64,000 nt of DNA from Pempheris klunzingeri (lineage: Eukaryota > Chordata > Actinopteri > Acropomatiformes > Pempheridae), in contig NC_092028.1 in assembly GCF_042242105.1 (NCBI RefSeq), positions 10,711,338-10,775,337 on the forward strand, given 5' to 3'. Shown in pieces: positions 1 to 11,544 of the stretch. The stretch's first letter is position 1. Every line of letters starts with the position of its first letter. The notes under the pieces are model-generated. The model was not told the DNA's origin. It saw only the letters and a program-made list of their open reading frames with translations, and searched no databases. The translations under genes were made by a program, and so were the position numbers.

Positions 1-780
1 AGCACAAAATAGTTATAAGAAAGGGTCATTAAAGTGAAACAACTACAAAGATTGATGTAAAAAAGAATAATGGTTTCAAAGAGATTGCAAAATATGTAAA
101 AGGAAAATTCACAGGTGATGATAAAATATGTTCAAAAGGACATGAAAGATAAACCAATTATATGAGATATATATATATGTATATGACATACTGTTCTTCG
201 GGCAAACAAGACATAAGATGGGTGCTTAAAAGTTTGAGCAGCAGTAAGATAAATATCTGCCTATCCAAAAACATCCCTCTAGAAATCTCTCTAATAAATC
301 TCAGCTCAAGGGAAAAGAATAATAAAAAATAAAACTGTATTCCATCATCAATTTAAACGTAACCTAACCAGAGACAGGCCAAATTTAATGAGGTGAGGCC
401 ACATTTATATCCGGCAACCACACGTATTTGAAGCATATGGGCTTTAGACACATTAAATGTAGACCAGACACAATACAGTAGGGTTTTGCAAAGTTTGAAG
501 CAAATTCATTATAATAAAATTAATTATATTCCAAAGTACAGTTATGTTATCCTCAAGTTATCAAAAATGAATTTCCCTTATCAACTCCTATTCTGGAGAT
601 GTGTTTTACCTCTTACACACTGTAATAGCTTCCGATTATAAACCACTGTACGTACAGTAATTCAGGTCTTTGTCAGAAACTGACAAACCTCCATTTCCAT
701 TTTACTTTTTTGTGTCGCTTTGAGGGTTCCCTCTCTTGCTTTCAACTGAGCACCTGGCTTTTGTACAAGTGATGACAGCT
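1..780. other. Region downstream of ccdc134, no gene seen
   Basis: AT-rich DNA past the 3' end of ccdc134. It holds no long open frame, no exon with convincing splice sites and no recognisable repeat apart from a short (AT)n run near 165-185. It is probably intergenic, or distal 3' UTR if a later poly(A) site is used. Confidence 0.5.
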
Positions 781-786
781 TTTATT
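781..786 (-). terminator. Candidate poly(A) signal of ccdc134
   Basis: The plus strand reads TTTATT, which is AATAAA on the minus strand, about 135 bases beyond the ccdc134 stop codon. That is a normal distance for a short 3' UTR. No cleavage site was identified. Confidence 0.5.
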
Positions 787-847
787 TCCTTCGCTGCCAT
801 CGGAGTCTACAAGTCAAGCCACCCCTTGTGGACTGTGCGTGTACTCC

Positions 848-892
848 TCCTTCTTCTTCTTCTTCATTATCATCATCATCATCATTATCATC
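848..892. repeat. (TTC)n/(ATC)n microsatellite in the ccdc134 3' UTR region
   Basis: A short compound trinucleotide run, TTC units followed by ATC units, lies just past the ccdc134 stop codon and before the AATAAA signal. It would therefore be transcribed as part of the 3' UTR. Confidence 0.7.
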
Positions 893-920
893 TGCTCTCC
901 ACAAGCACTGTGGTGCAGCG

Positions 921-1046
921 CTATAGCTCGGTGCGGGAGCGGGAGATGCGAGGCCCTTTCCTGATTTCTTTCCTCTTCTCTTCTTTCCTCCTCCTCTTCT
1001 CCTCCTCCCTCAGGATCTTCTGGAACGCCTCAGCAGTGTGAAGCAC
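921..1046 (-). CDS. ccdc134: ccdc134 exon 7 (C-terminus, coding part)
   Basis: Encodes [20 protein letters not shown], a [18 protein letters not shown] stretch, then TEL and TAG at 923-921. The tail is highly basic and ends in an ER-retrieval-like RTEL. The 3' UTR continues to the left. Confidence 0.94.
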   Translation of the reverse strand: MLHTAEAFQKILREEEKRRRKEEKRKEIRKGPRISRSRTEL

Positions 1047-4000
1047 CTGAAACAGATGAGCAGGGCGAGAGAGACCGACGTTTAATAGAGGCTCTCTGGG
1101 AGAGAAGGGACGTGTTTACCAGGAGAGGCATACTATTGGCTGATGTTAAAGGCTGATGGAGAAGTCTATAAGAGAGGCTAAGTATGAACCAACATGTATG
1201 CATCTTACTCACATCGTCTCTCTCTGTGCGGTACGGGTTTGTGAAGTCTGGGGTTTTCTCTATTATTCCCAGCTCCTGTGACATCTGAGAGATGAGAGCA
1301 AGAGCGACAAATGACAGAGGAAAAGAGGGGCCGCATTAATATTTCTTCAAAACAGACGAGGAATGAAAATGTGACATTTTAGCTTTAGACACTATGAGCT
1401 ACATGAAATAAAGAGGAGTGGATCAGACACTAAGAGTGGGGCTACTGTGGCACAAGTGAGGGCTGGATGCACGGTTTCAGGGTGCTAACTGCTGCTGCAG
1501 AGTCTCAGAATTAATCCGCTATATAATCCTCTTGGCACATTGCTAAGGTCACAGATTAATCCTGCAAGAGTTTAGTTCATTAACCCACACATTAAACAGC
1601 AAATACCACTTTATCTGCTTTGCTCTTTTAGGTTTCACCATGGATAAATTTAAATGACAAATAACACATTTTGCAGTAATGACAGAGAGGTGGCTGACAA
1701 TGGGGATGTATTTTACACTGACATGACTGCAGACTGCACTAAAATCTCTGTATCTACTGTATAACCTGAACTCTGTAAGATGTATGCAGCAGTCACGTTT
1801 ACACCACTGTGTGCTATATTGCATTGAACTGTAAGAGAGGATAGGATAAATTTAATCATGCATTTATACTGAATTCACCGATTTCACAAGAGTTGTTCAA
1901 TCCAACAATGACTCACTTAAATTCATTTCCTTCGGCAAACATTTGATGCATTCTTATATCTAACAATTTCCTCAGGATTCACATGTACAGAAAATTAAAA
2001 AAAAAAGTAAAGTGAATCATTTTTCAATAAAACCCATGTAAGCCTTACATACATGCATAAGCCTCTTAAAAATACACATTAAAGCAGCTTTATCTAAAAC
2101 AACACTCAGAACATTTTTTTAAATCCTAATCACAGCGGATATCAGTGGATTGTGACAATAGATGCCATTAGTTATAATATGGACAGGGTAGGTGATTGTC
2201 TGGTCTTACAAGTGTGAGGACATGTTGGTGGGCTCCTCCTGTGAAAACCCCTGTCTGGTTACAGAAGTTCAGCCCCCATCGCAGCAGACCGTCCCAATCA
2301 GCGTTACGATCATAGTAGTGGTGGACAATACGAGGGAAACGCAACGCCACGTCGCCGAAAAACGCTGTATTCTCCACCACATGGGAATAAGCTGCAGACA
2401 TTTATAGAGAGACAATAGAGAGGAACAAGTATGCAATTGAGTAACTAGAAGAAGTAAGACAGAGGAGGACAATTTTGATGATTTTGAAGATATTATATTC
2501 TAACTTATTATAACAGAAAACGCTGGTAAATAGAGCAAGGGGAGGAGTGCAGCTCAAGCAATGGTTGATTTTGTTCAGGAAACACACAAATAGGTGATGT
2601 CAGGCCTTTTTTTTTTTTTCAGGGTTATTCAACCCTGAGAAAAAGATGATGGCACACATAGCATTATTGTTGATGCCTGCTGACAATAAAAGAACATAAG
2701 GATGAGAGACAGAAAGACTGACACAAGTGGAGCTTTTGGAAACGGGTAAGAGAGGGCAAGACAAACCAGTCAGAGGTGATGAAGATATAATTGTGTGTTA
2801 AAGACACATCAGAGATGCTGCTAAATAAAGTGACTTATGTAATAGAGCAAGAGATTTAGACATCGAAAAAGCCAAACGATGAAATAGTTGAGGTGTGAAA
2901 GCGGGTCAGACCTTCTTTGATCTTATCGTCCATTGGGAAAGGGTCATCAGGCTGCATGTTGGCTGCAACCAGGATTTGTCTCGAGTCTTCCAGCACCTAA
3001 ACAATTAGAAAAAAACATCTCATATAGGTTGAAAATGTATTCCTATCCTATCCTACACACCCCTTTGCAGAGACTGGGGGCAGCAGTGAGTTCCCTATAC
3101 ACGACTTCACACTGCATTCTATCAGCACGAGCAATGAGTGGTCAGAAAACCAGGTTTTTAAGAAAGGAGTGGTTTTGAAGTGGTTCCTAACCGTCGTGTT
3201 GCTTTTAAAGTTGTGAACCACTGTGTCATTATGGTTAAAGGCAGCACCCGCTGAGCACAAAAAGACACTGACTGAGATTAGACTCAGTGCAGCGTCTGTG
3301 GGGATTGTATATTGAGGAGATGTAAGCAGGAACACTGTTGAGCACTCTCTCTCACACAGTGTGCAGAAATGCTGACAAAGTGTTTCAGCCACTGAGGGTT
3401 GACTATGCTAGTTGTCCTTGAGAGGCACGCAGATGCATAGATAACTCTGCTCTGGGAAACTGAGGAATACTGTAAAGCAAAGCACAGAGCTTAGTGTGAG
3501 TGAATGGCACTTCAAGCGGCTGAATCAGAATTAACATTCAAATGAATGCGAAGAAACATGCTGATGAATGTAATGATTGGATTTGCCGCTTCTGATTCTC
3601 TGTTGTGCTGCAAACCTTCTTATCCTTCAATCTGCTGAGAGTTCTTCGAAATAACTGTTGCTTTACACCAGTGGCCTTGTCAGTGCTTGATTTACGCAGC
3701 ATATGATGTGAGAGTATACACGCACGCACACACACACACACACACACACTACCTTGAAGAGTCCTTTGAGCATGATGTCTATGATCTTGTACTGCTGATT
3801 GATGTCATTCAGTTCTACCAGGTTCTTGAGCGCGTTCAGCTGATCTTTCCTCTTGGTCTCAAACAGCCGCTTGTCTTTTAAGAGATGGTCAGGAAGACAC
3901 GAGCATTTTGGGAATAACTCACATAAAATGCTCACTCACGCACCCATCTTTTGCATGTGTTCATGACCATGCATAAGATGTTGCATACATTACTTTCTGA

Positions 4001-4155
4001 CACACACAGACACACACACTCACAGCTCTGCACACTGACAGCAGAAGGATACAGATCTCCAGGTTGGAGTCATGTCTCGGCCTGTGCGTGTCGGAGTCTG
4101 CCGAGCTGAGGGCGGCAGCAGCGAGTGCCAGGACCACCGCACACACACTCCGCAT
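921..4155 (-). CDS. ccdc134: CCDC134, secreted/ER-resident coiled-coil protein (6 coding exons)
   Basis: Coding exons, 5' to 3' on the minus strand: 4155-4053, 3874-3753, 2996-2912, 2391-2210, 1284-1213 and 1046-921. All junctions are GT-AG and phases agree throughout, giving 229 residues, the same length as I recall for human CCDC134. Residues 1-19 form a signal peptide ([19 protein letters not shown]). Landmarks matching the human protein include [47 protein letters not shown] and a basic coiled-coil tail ([15 protein letters not shown]). The last four residues are RTEL, a KDEL-type retrieval signal (human ends SEL). Known of the family: CCDC134 is a secretory-pathway/ER protein linked to bone disease and to folding of the HSP90B1 chaperone. 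The ATG at 4155 was chosen because it directly precedes the signal peptide and follows a splice acceptor at 4187; a longer in-frame ATG upstream lies in intron. In human the gene also follows MEI1 on the same strand. Confidence 0.95.
1213..1284 (-). CDS. ccdc134: ccdc134 exon 6
   Basis: Encodes exactly 24 codons, [20 protein letters not shown] then ERDD, phase 0 at both ends. The donor is a strong GAT|GTGAGTAAG. It corresponds to human MAQELGISEK. Confidence 0.94.
2210..2391 (-). CDS. ccdc134: ccdc134 exon 5
   Basis: The most conserved exon, encoding [20 protein letters not shown] through [18 protein letters not shown]. The acceptor is CTGCAG and the donor CTT|GTAAGACC; it ends on a codon boundary. 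Confidence 0.95.
2912..2996 (-). CDS. ccdc134: ccdc134 exon 4
   Basis: Encodes [20 protein letters not shown] then PMDDKIKE and the first base of Ala. It matches the human segment that begins VLEDSRTVL. The acceptor is TTTAG and the donor GAAG|GTCTGA. Confidence 0.93.
3721..3750. repeat. (CA)n microsatellite abutting a splice donor
   Basis: About 14 CA units on the plus strand, read as (TG)n in the ccdc134 pre-mRNA, starting two bases after the donor of exon 3. Confidence 0.9.
3753..3874 (-). CDS. ccdc134: ccdc134 exon 3
   Basis: Completes Tyr and encodes [18 protein letters not shown] onward to MLKGLFK, ending on a codon boundary. The donor AAG|GTAG runs directly into a (TG)n microsatellite within the intron. 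Confidence 0.93.
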
Positions 4156-4186
4156 GGTCAGCAGGGGTCGGCAGAGAGGCACTCTT
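4053..4186 (-). CDS. ccdc134: ccdc134 exon 2 (start codon and signal peptide)
   Basis: The acceptor TTCTGTTCAG is followed by 31 bases of 5' UTR and the ATG at 4155-4153. It encodes the signal peptide and a short spacer ending in LEI, plus the first base of a Tyr codon. The donor is ATCT|GTATCC. Confidence 0.9.
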
Positions 4187-7100
4187 CTGAACAGAACAGA
4201 AATGACAAGCCATGAGGGGTACATCGCTTTAAATTATTGCCACAGAGTTGCGTGGTTTTAATTTGTTTGAGGCTATAGAGGGAATACTGTACATCTCCTC
4301 AAAACAGAATCCTCTGACAATAACAATCACGCCGAACATACTCTCTTTTGATAGAGATTTCTCTTTCATCTGAAAACAGTGAGCTTTCACTGAAATAGTT
4401 CTCTTATTCATGAGGCCATTTTTCTTTCTTCCAAAGCTGATAGAAAGGCTCTCTCTCTCCTCTGCGATACTTTTGGAATATGTGAAAGATGCTGGAGATA
4501 AGTGGTCAATGTGTAACTCTAGAGAGTAGCCAGTATTTGAAAAGGGGTTTTTGTGTTCCTTTTAAGACATATCTGATGTCTGTCACTTGCATAATCCACG
4601 GAGGGACTTTTACAGTCTTTGTGCTCTCTCCCTGTCCCCCTGCTCTCTCCATCTATCCTCCACAACATTTTCATCCAGTTGCAACTTCCTTTTCCTCAGA
4701 GGCTTTTTATACATTTGAAAGGGAGGGATGAAAGTGAGAGGATAAATACAACAGCTAAAAATAGGGCCTCATCAAATGAAAATTTGATGAAAGCCAAATT
4801 TTTAAGAAAACGCTCGGAGAAAACAGTTACTGTAGGGAGGGAGAACACAATGTTGACGAAAAGCTACAAGAAATAATTCACATAATCAACGCATAATTTA
4901 GCAAGGGCTCCATCGATGTTACTATCAGAGGGATGCAGAGAGGCACGGGGCTGGGATGGGGGTGCGGGGCATGCAGGGGAGAGTTAGACTGTGAGAGACA
5001 AGAGGACAGGAGACAAGTGAGGAGCAGAGGGGCGTTGAAGATGAGATCCTGCGGGAAAAAACAGCTTTCCTGGTGAATATTTCATCAAACTTTGTCAAGA
5101 CACTGTGATAAAACTGAAAGATGCATAGATAAGAAAGCAAGTGCAACATAGAAGAGGAGTACAAGGCCGTGCAAGAGGATAATGAGCAGCAGGGACTTGA
5201 TTTTGCACAGACAGAAGTAATCTTTACAAGCCTGGCTGCAGATTCTTGAGTCTGAAGGACTAGGCAGTGCACAAACGTCTCGAGGTATGAATGTTAATTT
5301 AGACTGAATGAGCCCCCTTAAAAATCTCCCTCAATTCAGAGGGGAAAAGCATATGCCCTGAGACATAAACTACCCGTCTTCAGAGTGCTGATAACATGCA
5401 CGAGCAGCGATCACTTCATACTAAATTTCCTCTTGTTTTACAGCAGCTTTGCTTTTGCAGCACATGCAGACAACACCGTGTCTAGCAGATGCTATTCTAA
5501 ACCTGCCAATAGGACACCAGGAGCTGTACTGAAAAAGAAAGCAGACAAACGCCCTTTTGTTGCAACTACTTTGACTTTAAGTGGTGGTCTCCTATTTTAA
5601 AAATAAAACCGAAAGACAACTTTTTACTTAGAGTCAGCAGAAACATGGGTTCCTGAAGACAGCTGAGTGAAGACAATGTTCGATTGAGGCCAATTTGTGC
5701 ATTCCGAGAACATCTTTTGGGTTGCTTCCCAGCTTTCTGAGAAATGCTGCACTAAATATCCTTAAGTGCTGGTCGAAAGCCTCAATATTTCTAAATAACA
5801 GCCAAGGAAAGGGGGCTGTGTCTCTCCCGTTGCAGCAGCTCGCCAGTTTATTTGATGTTCCTATGTGCTTCCAAGCAGTCAGCCATGTAACTCTGACAGA
5901 TATTTATGAGAAAAAAAGGTTATCGCCACTGGCACAATTTAATGCAGTCAACACATATATCCAGCAGCTGTTAACGTCTCCATGCAGTAGGGCAAAGTAC
6001 TTTAAGAAGTAGCGCAAGCAGGACATTAAGGGTGGATCAATCATCTCTAATGTGGCATCGGCAGTACAGAAATGAGAGTCTAAATGCATCCATTAGGTGT
6101 AAGCGGGCAACCCTAATTACACGGGACGATCATTTTAGAAAATCGAAGTCATGGGAGAATCTGCTGGTAAAGGACTCACGTCTTGAAATCAGATTAAACT
6201 TGGCTGTAGCCTGGCCACATGAGAACAGCTGTGACACATTACAATGTCAACCATATACTGGGTTTCTTAGGGAGAAGAGACTTTTGACAGATAAACCGTT
6301 ATCACCCACCGAGGTGATTTCTGCCTGTGGTCAAAACAGGAACAAGGAGATCATCCTTACTCCCCACACCTCTCTTACTTCAGGTGTGCCACAGCAGATA
6401 CTGCACACACATCAGCCTGGTGGCCATATTGTAGGAACATTAATGCAAGACATGAGCTTTGAAAGAAATGTGTGAAGAAGTGAATCCCAGACTGGATGGA
6501 TTTCCCTCCAGCTGACCCACTGATGCTCAGTACCCAAAGTGGGAGGGCCTGAGTCAGATTTGGTCTGTCAGTGAGGTGTGTTTGCCTTGAGGAGGTCTGA
6601 AGGCAGAGTACTTCTCGCTGATGCCGTATAAACCCACGTAAATCCCTTGGCCGGAGGAGATTTTCTTCTCTGCCAACAACAATCTCCTGTGGCAGAGAGG
6701 CTGAAGTTTGATTTCCTTTGTGGGAGATCCAGGTTCCAGCTTTGTCAGATAAGTAGGCTACCATATCTAATCATACTACAGACCCGTAAAGATAACTCCA
6801 CTCTGCATCTGAATTCCCTGTGGTGTGAGAACACGCATCCAGTATTCAATGCAAACCTGCAATTTTTGTATTTCTGCTGATCAAGAAAAAAAAAAAAATC
6901 TGAAAATAATCAAGCGTGGGTAACAGTCCACCTTCCCACTCTGTGACATTCATTTCATGATGCTAAACCGACCCTGGAGGTGAAAGCGACTCCTGAGAGG
7001 ATGGAACGAGCAAGATGCTGGATCAGTCAGCTGGATGTGCAGCAGGAGTGGATCCAGATTCCCCTCAGGCTGCTGTGGGAGGTTTGAGGTTCAAGGACTG

Positions 7101-7590
7101 ACACATCATCTCACCCTCTCTCTCTGCTTGCATCTGTGAGGCTCTCCCTCGGTTATCATTCATGCAGAGGCAGCCACGGACATGCGTAATGGTGATGATG
7201 ATGGCAGTCTGGATAGAGACTGTCATGTGGATCATCAATTACAGATTGCTTAATTGATTGCATGTCCCCTACCTGACCCGTGTTCCGACCAAGCCGCACA
7301 ACTGTCCACGTGCAATAATAAGCGAATTTATTTAAATGTAAGTCGACAACCACGCGTTTAGATGAGGCTGTGATGTAAGAGCACATCTACTGGTGACATA
7401 CCACAACTCGATAATAATATATCACAATTATTTATGTAAGCTTTCCTCTAGGGGTGCGCTTTTGGTAATTAACCAAATCGATTCCGCCTGTCATCGTAGC
7501 TGTATGCCCCGCCGGATGCATCAGCCAGCGGCCGGCACAGGAGATCCAAAGCGCCGGACACAACAGGCACGAAACTCGCGGATCACTCAC
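4187..7590 (-). other. ccdc134: ccdc134 intron 1, no gene content recognised
   Basis: A 3.4 kb intron between the non-coding first exon and the start-codon exon. The open frames in it show no family resemblance and lack paired splice sites. No transposon or long tandem repeat was seen; there is one A-run near 6887-6898. Confidence 0.6.
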
Positions 7591-7975
7591 CGTGTTGAAG
7601 CGAGGAACGGCGGCGCCACACGGCAGCGATTAGCGGACAGCGTTTGCTCCAAAGTAGTGCAGTCTAACCTTTTTTTTTTTTTTTTAATCTCCACACGAGA
7701 CGTTTGAGGTCAACTCGCCGATGAGGGGGACGGGATGGACGATCTGCCCCGCTAGATCCTCAGGTGACAGCAGCACGGAGGTGGAGGTGTTCATTTACAT
7801 GCGGCTCTCGCTGCTCCACTCCGTCAGCGCCACGATCGCACCGGCTGGCTCGCCTTGGACGAATGACAGCCAGCGGGCGCTAAACACGGAGGAGGATGTT
7901 GTTTCCGCACGGAGGATTTACAGAGAGACACCGCCAGAACGTGGGGCGCGTTCCGTTTCCCCTAGGTGTTCCCCC
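7480..7975. promoter_or_regulatory. ccdc134: CpG-rich promoter region of ccdc134
   Basis: CpG dinucleotides are far denser here than in the surrounding AT-rich sequence (clusters such as GCCGGCAC, GCGCCGG, CGGCGGCGCC). The region spans the inferred non-coding first exon, as expected of a vertebrate CpG-island promoter. No TATA box was identified at a convincing position. Confidence 0.6.
7591..7700 (-). other. ccdc134: ccdc134 non-coding exon 1 (right edge uncertain)
   Basis: The minus strand shows a consensus donor, AACACG|GTGAGTG, at 7591/7590 within CpG-rich DNA, pairing naturally with the 5' UTR acceptor at 4187. The transcription start is not visible, so the right boundary is a guess. 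Confidence 0.55.
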
Positions 7976-9378
7976 TGAGATGATAATGTACTGAGATTTT
8001 GCCAGCCACATTTCAAAATGTATATTTTCAATGAGCATGTTAGGTGATGACACACACATTATGATGTAATTGATGACGTAATAGAAATCAATTCATTTTT
8101 AAAGCTCAGTGAAAAAAGAGGTGTGGGATAAAGATAACTGCAGATGTGACCGGGCCAGTTCCCTCTTAGGGCCATCTTTTATTTTAACATGTCGCATGAG
8201 TCACAGTGATCTTTACCTTATTATGTCAAATGTGCCGTTTTCACTTTTGCTTGCCGCCCCTGGGACCCACGGGATTCCCCCCCCAAAAAAGCAACCTTTT
8301 AATTTAACGGCTTTAATTTGCTTGAAATAACCTCTGTTACAGAACGGAAACCCTCACCACTTGTATCACTCCACAGTTGAAAACTTCAACACATCAACAC
8401 GAAAATGTCTAAGTGAGTTTAAAGGTCAGATTGAGTCCTTCAGGTGGAAACACCCTGGTGCTGCTTTAAGGGCAGAACGGAAAAACACACCAGGTGGATT
8501 GAAATTACAGAAATGTGAACAATATATGAAGAATGAAACAAACTGACAGAGCGATTGTGTAATAACATCAGCCATGATAATGTCAGTTTGTGGGATCATC
8601 AGCCAGCTTGCAGTGTGAAATCAGACATACAAATGGAAACGTCTCCAACACGCCTGCAGACAGTAGTTAAGGAGCAATGAAGGTGGGTGTTTATATTTGA
8701 AAGAGAACAATCTTAATAAAAACTGTAATTAGCTTTCACTTGAATGCATGTATTGTGTTTTCTGAACCTAAGTGAATAAAATATTTTTATATTTTTTTAT
8801 ATCAAACTACTTCATCACAGTTGAAAGTGTTCCATTTGTTAATGGGTCTGTTTGTTTACTATCAATGTGATATGGAAATATGGCTGATATGCAACAGTAG
8901 CCAATAAAGCTAGTATCAAACTGAACAGACGTAGACTGAGTATATGAGAGTGTGTGGGTGGGTGAAAGAAAGAAGAATGAGTGCACGTGTGTGTGTGTGT
9001 GACAGACAATCAACACGACAGATGTACCGAGCCTTTAAGCACTGCCTCTGACTGAAATGCAGTAACGACTCTGTTTTGTCCAACACACTTTCAAAGAGAT
9101 TAAGTGAAAAGCACAACACAGACATTCAATAAATCGCCACAGAAAATCGATGAAGAAGCTCTGCAGACGTTTGAAGTACAGTATTGGGTATTTTTCATGG
9201 TGTGCTGAGAGTCTGTGTGCATGTGTGTGTGTGTTGGAGCTCTTACAAAACTTGTCTGATACCTGCAGAGGCATGTTTGAGGTTTTTGCAGGGTGTGAGC
9301 TGCAGTTCATGTCTGGGTGAGAGTGCATATGCTTGCGTAATATATACACTAAGTCCGCCTGTGTGTGTTTTGTGCAGT
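7976..9378. other. Interval between the ccdc134 promoter and the mei1 stop codon
   Basis: Intergenic DNA plus the mei1 3' UTR. There is no canonical AATAAA on the minus strand close to the mei1 stop; the nearest exact copy is at 8183-8178 (plus-strand TTTATT), about 1.2 kb downstream, and TATAAA variants occur near 8790 and 8690. The interval carries a short (GT)n run near 8988-9001 and no coding signal. Confidence 0.5.
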
Positions 9379-9549
9379 TCAGAGGTGTTTATGAGTGTGC
9401 TTCACTTCAGGTGAGGGATACACAATGTTGCCAGGCAGACTGGGGCTGCAGCTCTCGGCTGGCGTCTGTAGACTGAGGGACTCCATCATACTCCTCACTC
9501 TCCGCCTGTGCTCCTCTGTGGGCGGTGGCTGCAGGACACTGCTCTCAAT
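9379..9549 (-). CDS. mei1: mei1 exon 31 (C-terminus, residues 1299-1354)
   Basis: The acceptor TTCATTCAG precedes [20 protein letters not shown] and [20 protein letters not shown]; the stop TGA is at 9381-9379. The tail is Pro/Ser-rich and divergent, as in mammals. The last 12 residues include HTHKHL and look unconstrained. Confidence 0.85.
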   Translation of the reverse strand: MESSVLQPPPTEEHRRRVRSMMESLSLQTPAESCSPSLPGNIVYPSPEVKHTHKHL

Positions 9550-9790
9550 CTGAATGAACAGAAGAGGACAAGACAATTGTATTTTGTCAAAAGGAGAGAC
9601 AGAGCACGAGAGAGAAGCAGCATAATGTGGGAGTAACGAGAACATCAGGGAAAATGAAGAAATGAAGAGAAAGCGGAAGGAGAAGCACCGGATATAATGC
9701 CAATATTGAGCCTAAAGGTTAATTGGCTGTGAAGAGGGAGATGGGGAAAAAAGTAAAATGTTTAAATCAGAGAAAAGAAACTGATTGACA

Positions 9791-9822
<32 letters not shown>

Positions 9823-9904
9823 GTCAGAAACAAAATATCCAGGAAAGCTGACAAAATGCAAATTCTTGTTATAGCATACAAGAGGAGCAGACAGCCTCTC
9901 TCTC

Positions 9905-9936
<32 letters not shown>

Positions 9937-11326
9937 CTGGGGTTTGGAGAGTGCTAAATGAGTAAGCAAGACAGAAACCTCTTCTACCCAAAAAGCAGCT
10001 ATACTGTAAGTAAAACAGTAAACTTCAGGAAAAAAAAAGAATGGTGAACACTCGCCATAAACAGCAGCAAGAAAATCAACATCTTTTACACAATATTCAC
10101 TATCAAGAGAAAACTTTTACTAGAGTTAAGGGGTCACAGTGCATTTCCAGTGGCTATGAGCAGTCCAGACAGCGATGCAGACTTTGAAAACACGCTTGTT
10201 CATGAGGAAGCACCAAGTACCAACACAGAGCTGCCACTGATCAGCTCCCCTGTTACTTAAGCACCAAGATCCTTCATACTGTCACCAAATTATCATTATC
10301 GTCTTCGTGATCGCCATCATCATCATTCTCGGCGCCAGTGGAGTTGGAAACAAAGTTCAAGGCTGCAGGGATGAAAGACGTCTTGTAACTTTTTGTCTGG
10401 ACTGCTTTGGGTTGTAAGTTAGAGAGCACAGGTAGGGCTTAGAATTGATGTTGAAGACAGAGGGTTCAGACAGAATGGATAATGTCTACTTCAATACTTA
10501 GTGAAGATCTGACAGAGTATTCAGCTCAGCATACTACTCTGACAAGAGCAATTTTTGGTTTGAAACCTACATGGCTGCAGAATCTGGAACTTCAGTTCTC
10601 TAGAACTCCAGAGTTCCAGAGAACTTCATACACAAGAAGTGAGTGTTGTACTCAAACTTAAAGCTTTTTCATTTGGCAACAACTCCTATTAACTGGGGAG
10701 AGAAGAGTAAAAAAAACGTGCTCCTACACGGTTCAGTAATTGAAAAGAGCCAAAGGGGAACCAGAGGTGAATGAAGTGGAGTTATTGGGGTGAGAACAAT
10801 TTGAAGAGCAAAAAGAAATGGAGAGAAAAGGTAAGGAAGTAGGGGAGAAACAAAAAAGTCCAGCAAGTGAAAGACTATGGCTGCGTACGCAAGAATGAAA
10901 GCATATGCAAGCAAGTGTGCAAGCATTTAAAATTTAGGAAAAGGGACTCTCCCGAAGACCAACTCTGATCTGACAAACTAACTTAGTATGCAGCACAAAC
11001 TGCAGCTTCACCCCTGCAAACCCTTCACACTAACCACTGGATCATAGACATGCACATACAGTCAGAGACAGGAAGACAAGCACAGGAAAATGTATCAACA
11101 GACTTTCTGGAAACAGACATGGACTAAAGCTGCAAAAGCAAATGATGCACGTATGCCCACAGTATGCGACACAAACACACAGCTGATGTCAGGACTCATC
11201 GGGAAGAAAGCAAGACAGCGATATGATATCATATCAAATGCACAATTCCTTGCGAACTGAAATTTCACTTTACTCCGCAGGCAGATCAACAAAATGTATG
11301 AAAATTGTGAAGTTCACTGAGCGTGG

Positions 11327-11370
<44 letters not shown>

Positions 11371-11500
11371 CAGATCGAAGCGGAGGAGATGATGGGAGAA
11401 AACTCATACTGTCTTGAGACTGTTAAGAGAAGTGTGTCTGTCACATTGCCTCCCTCTCGATGTCTCCAGAAACACAAATACATACACAGTACGCAGGCGT

Positions 11501-11544
<44 letters not shown>

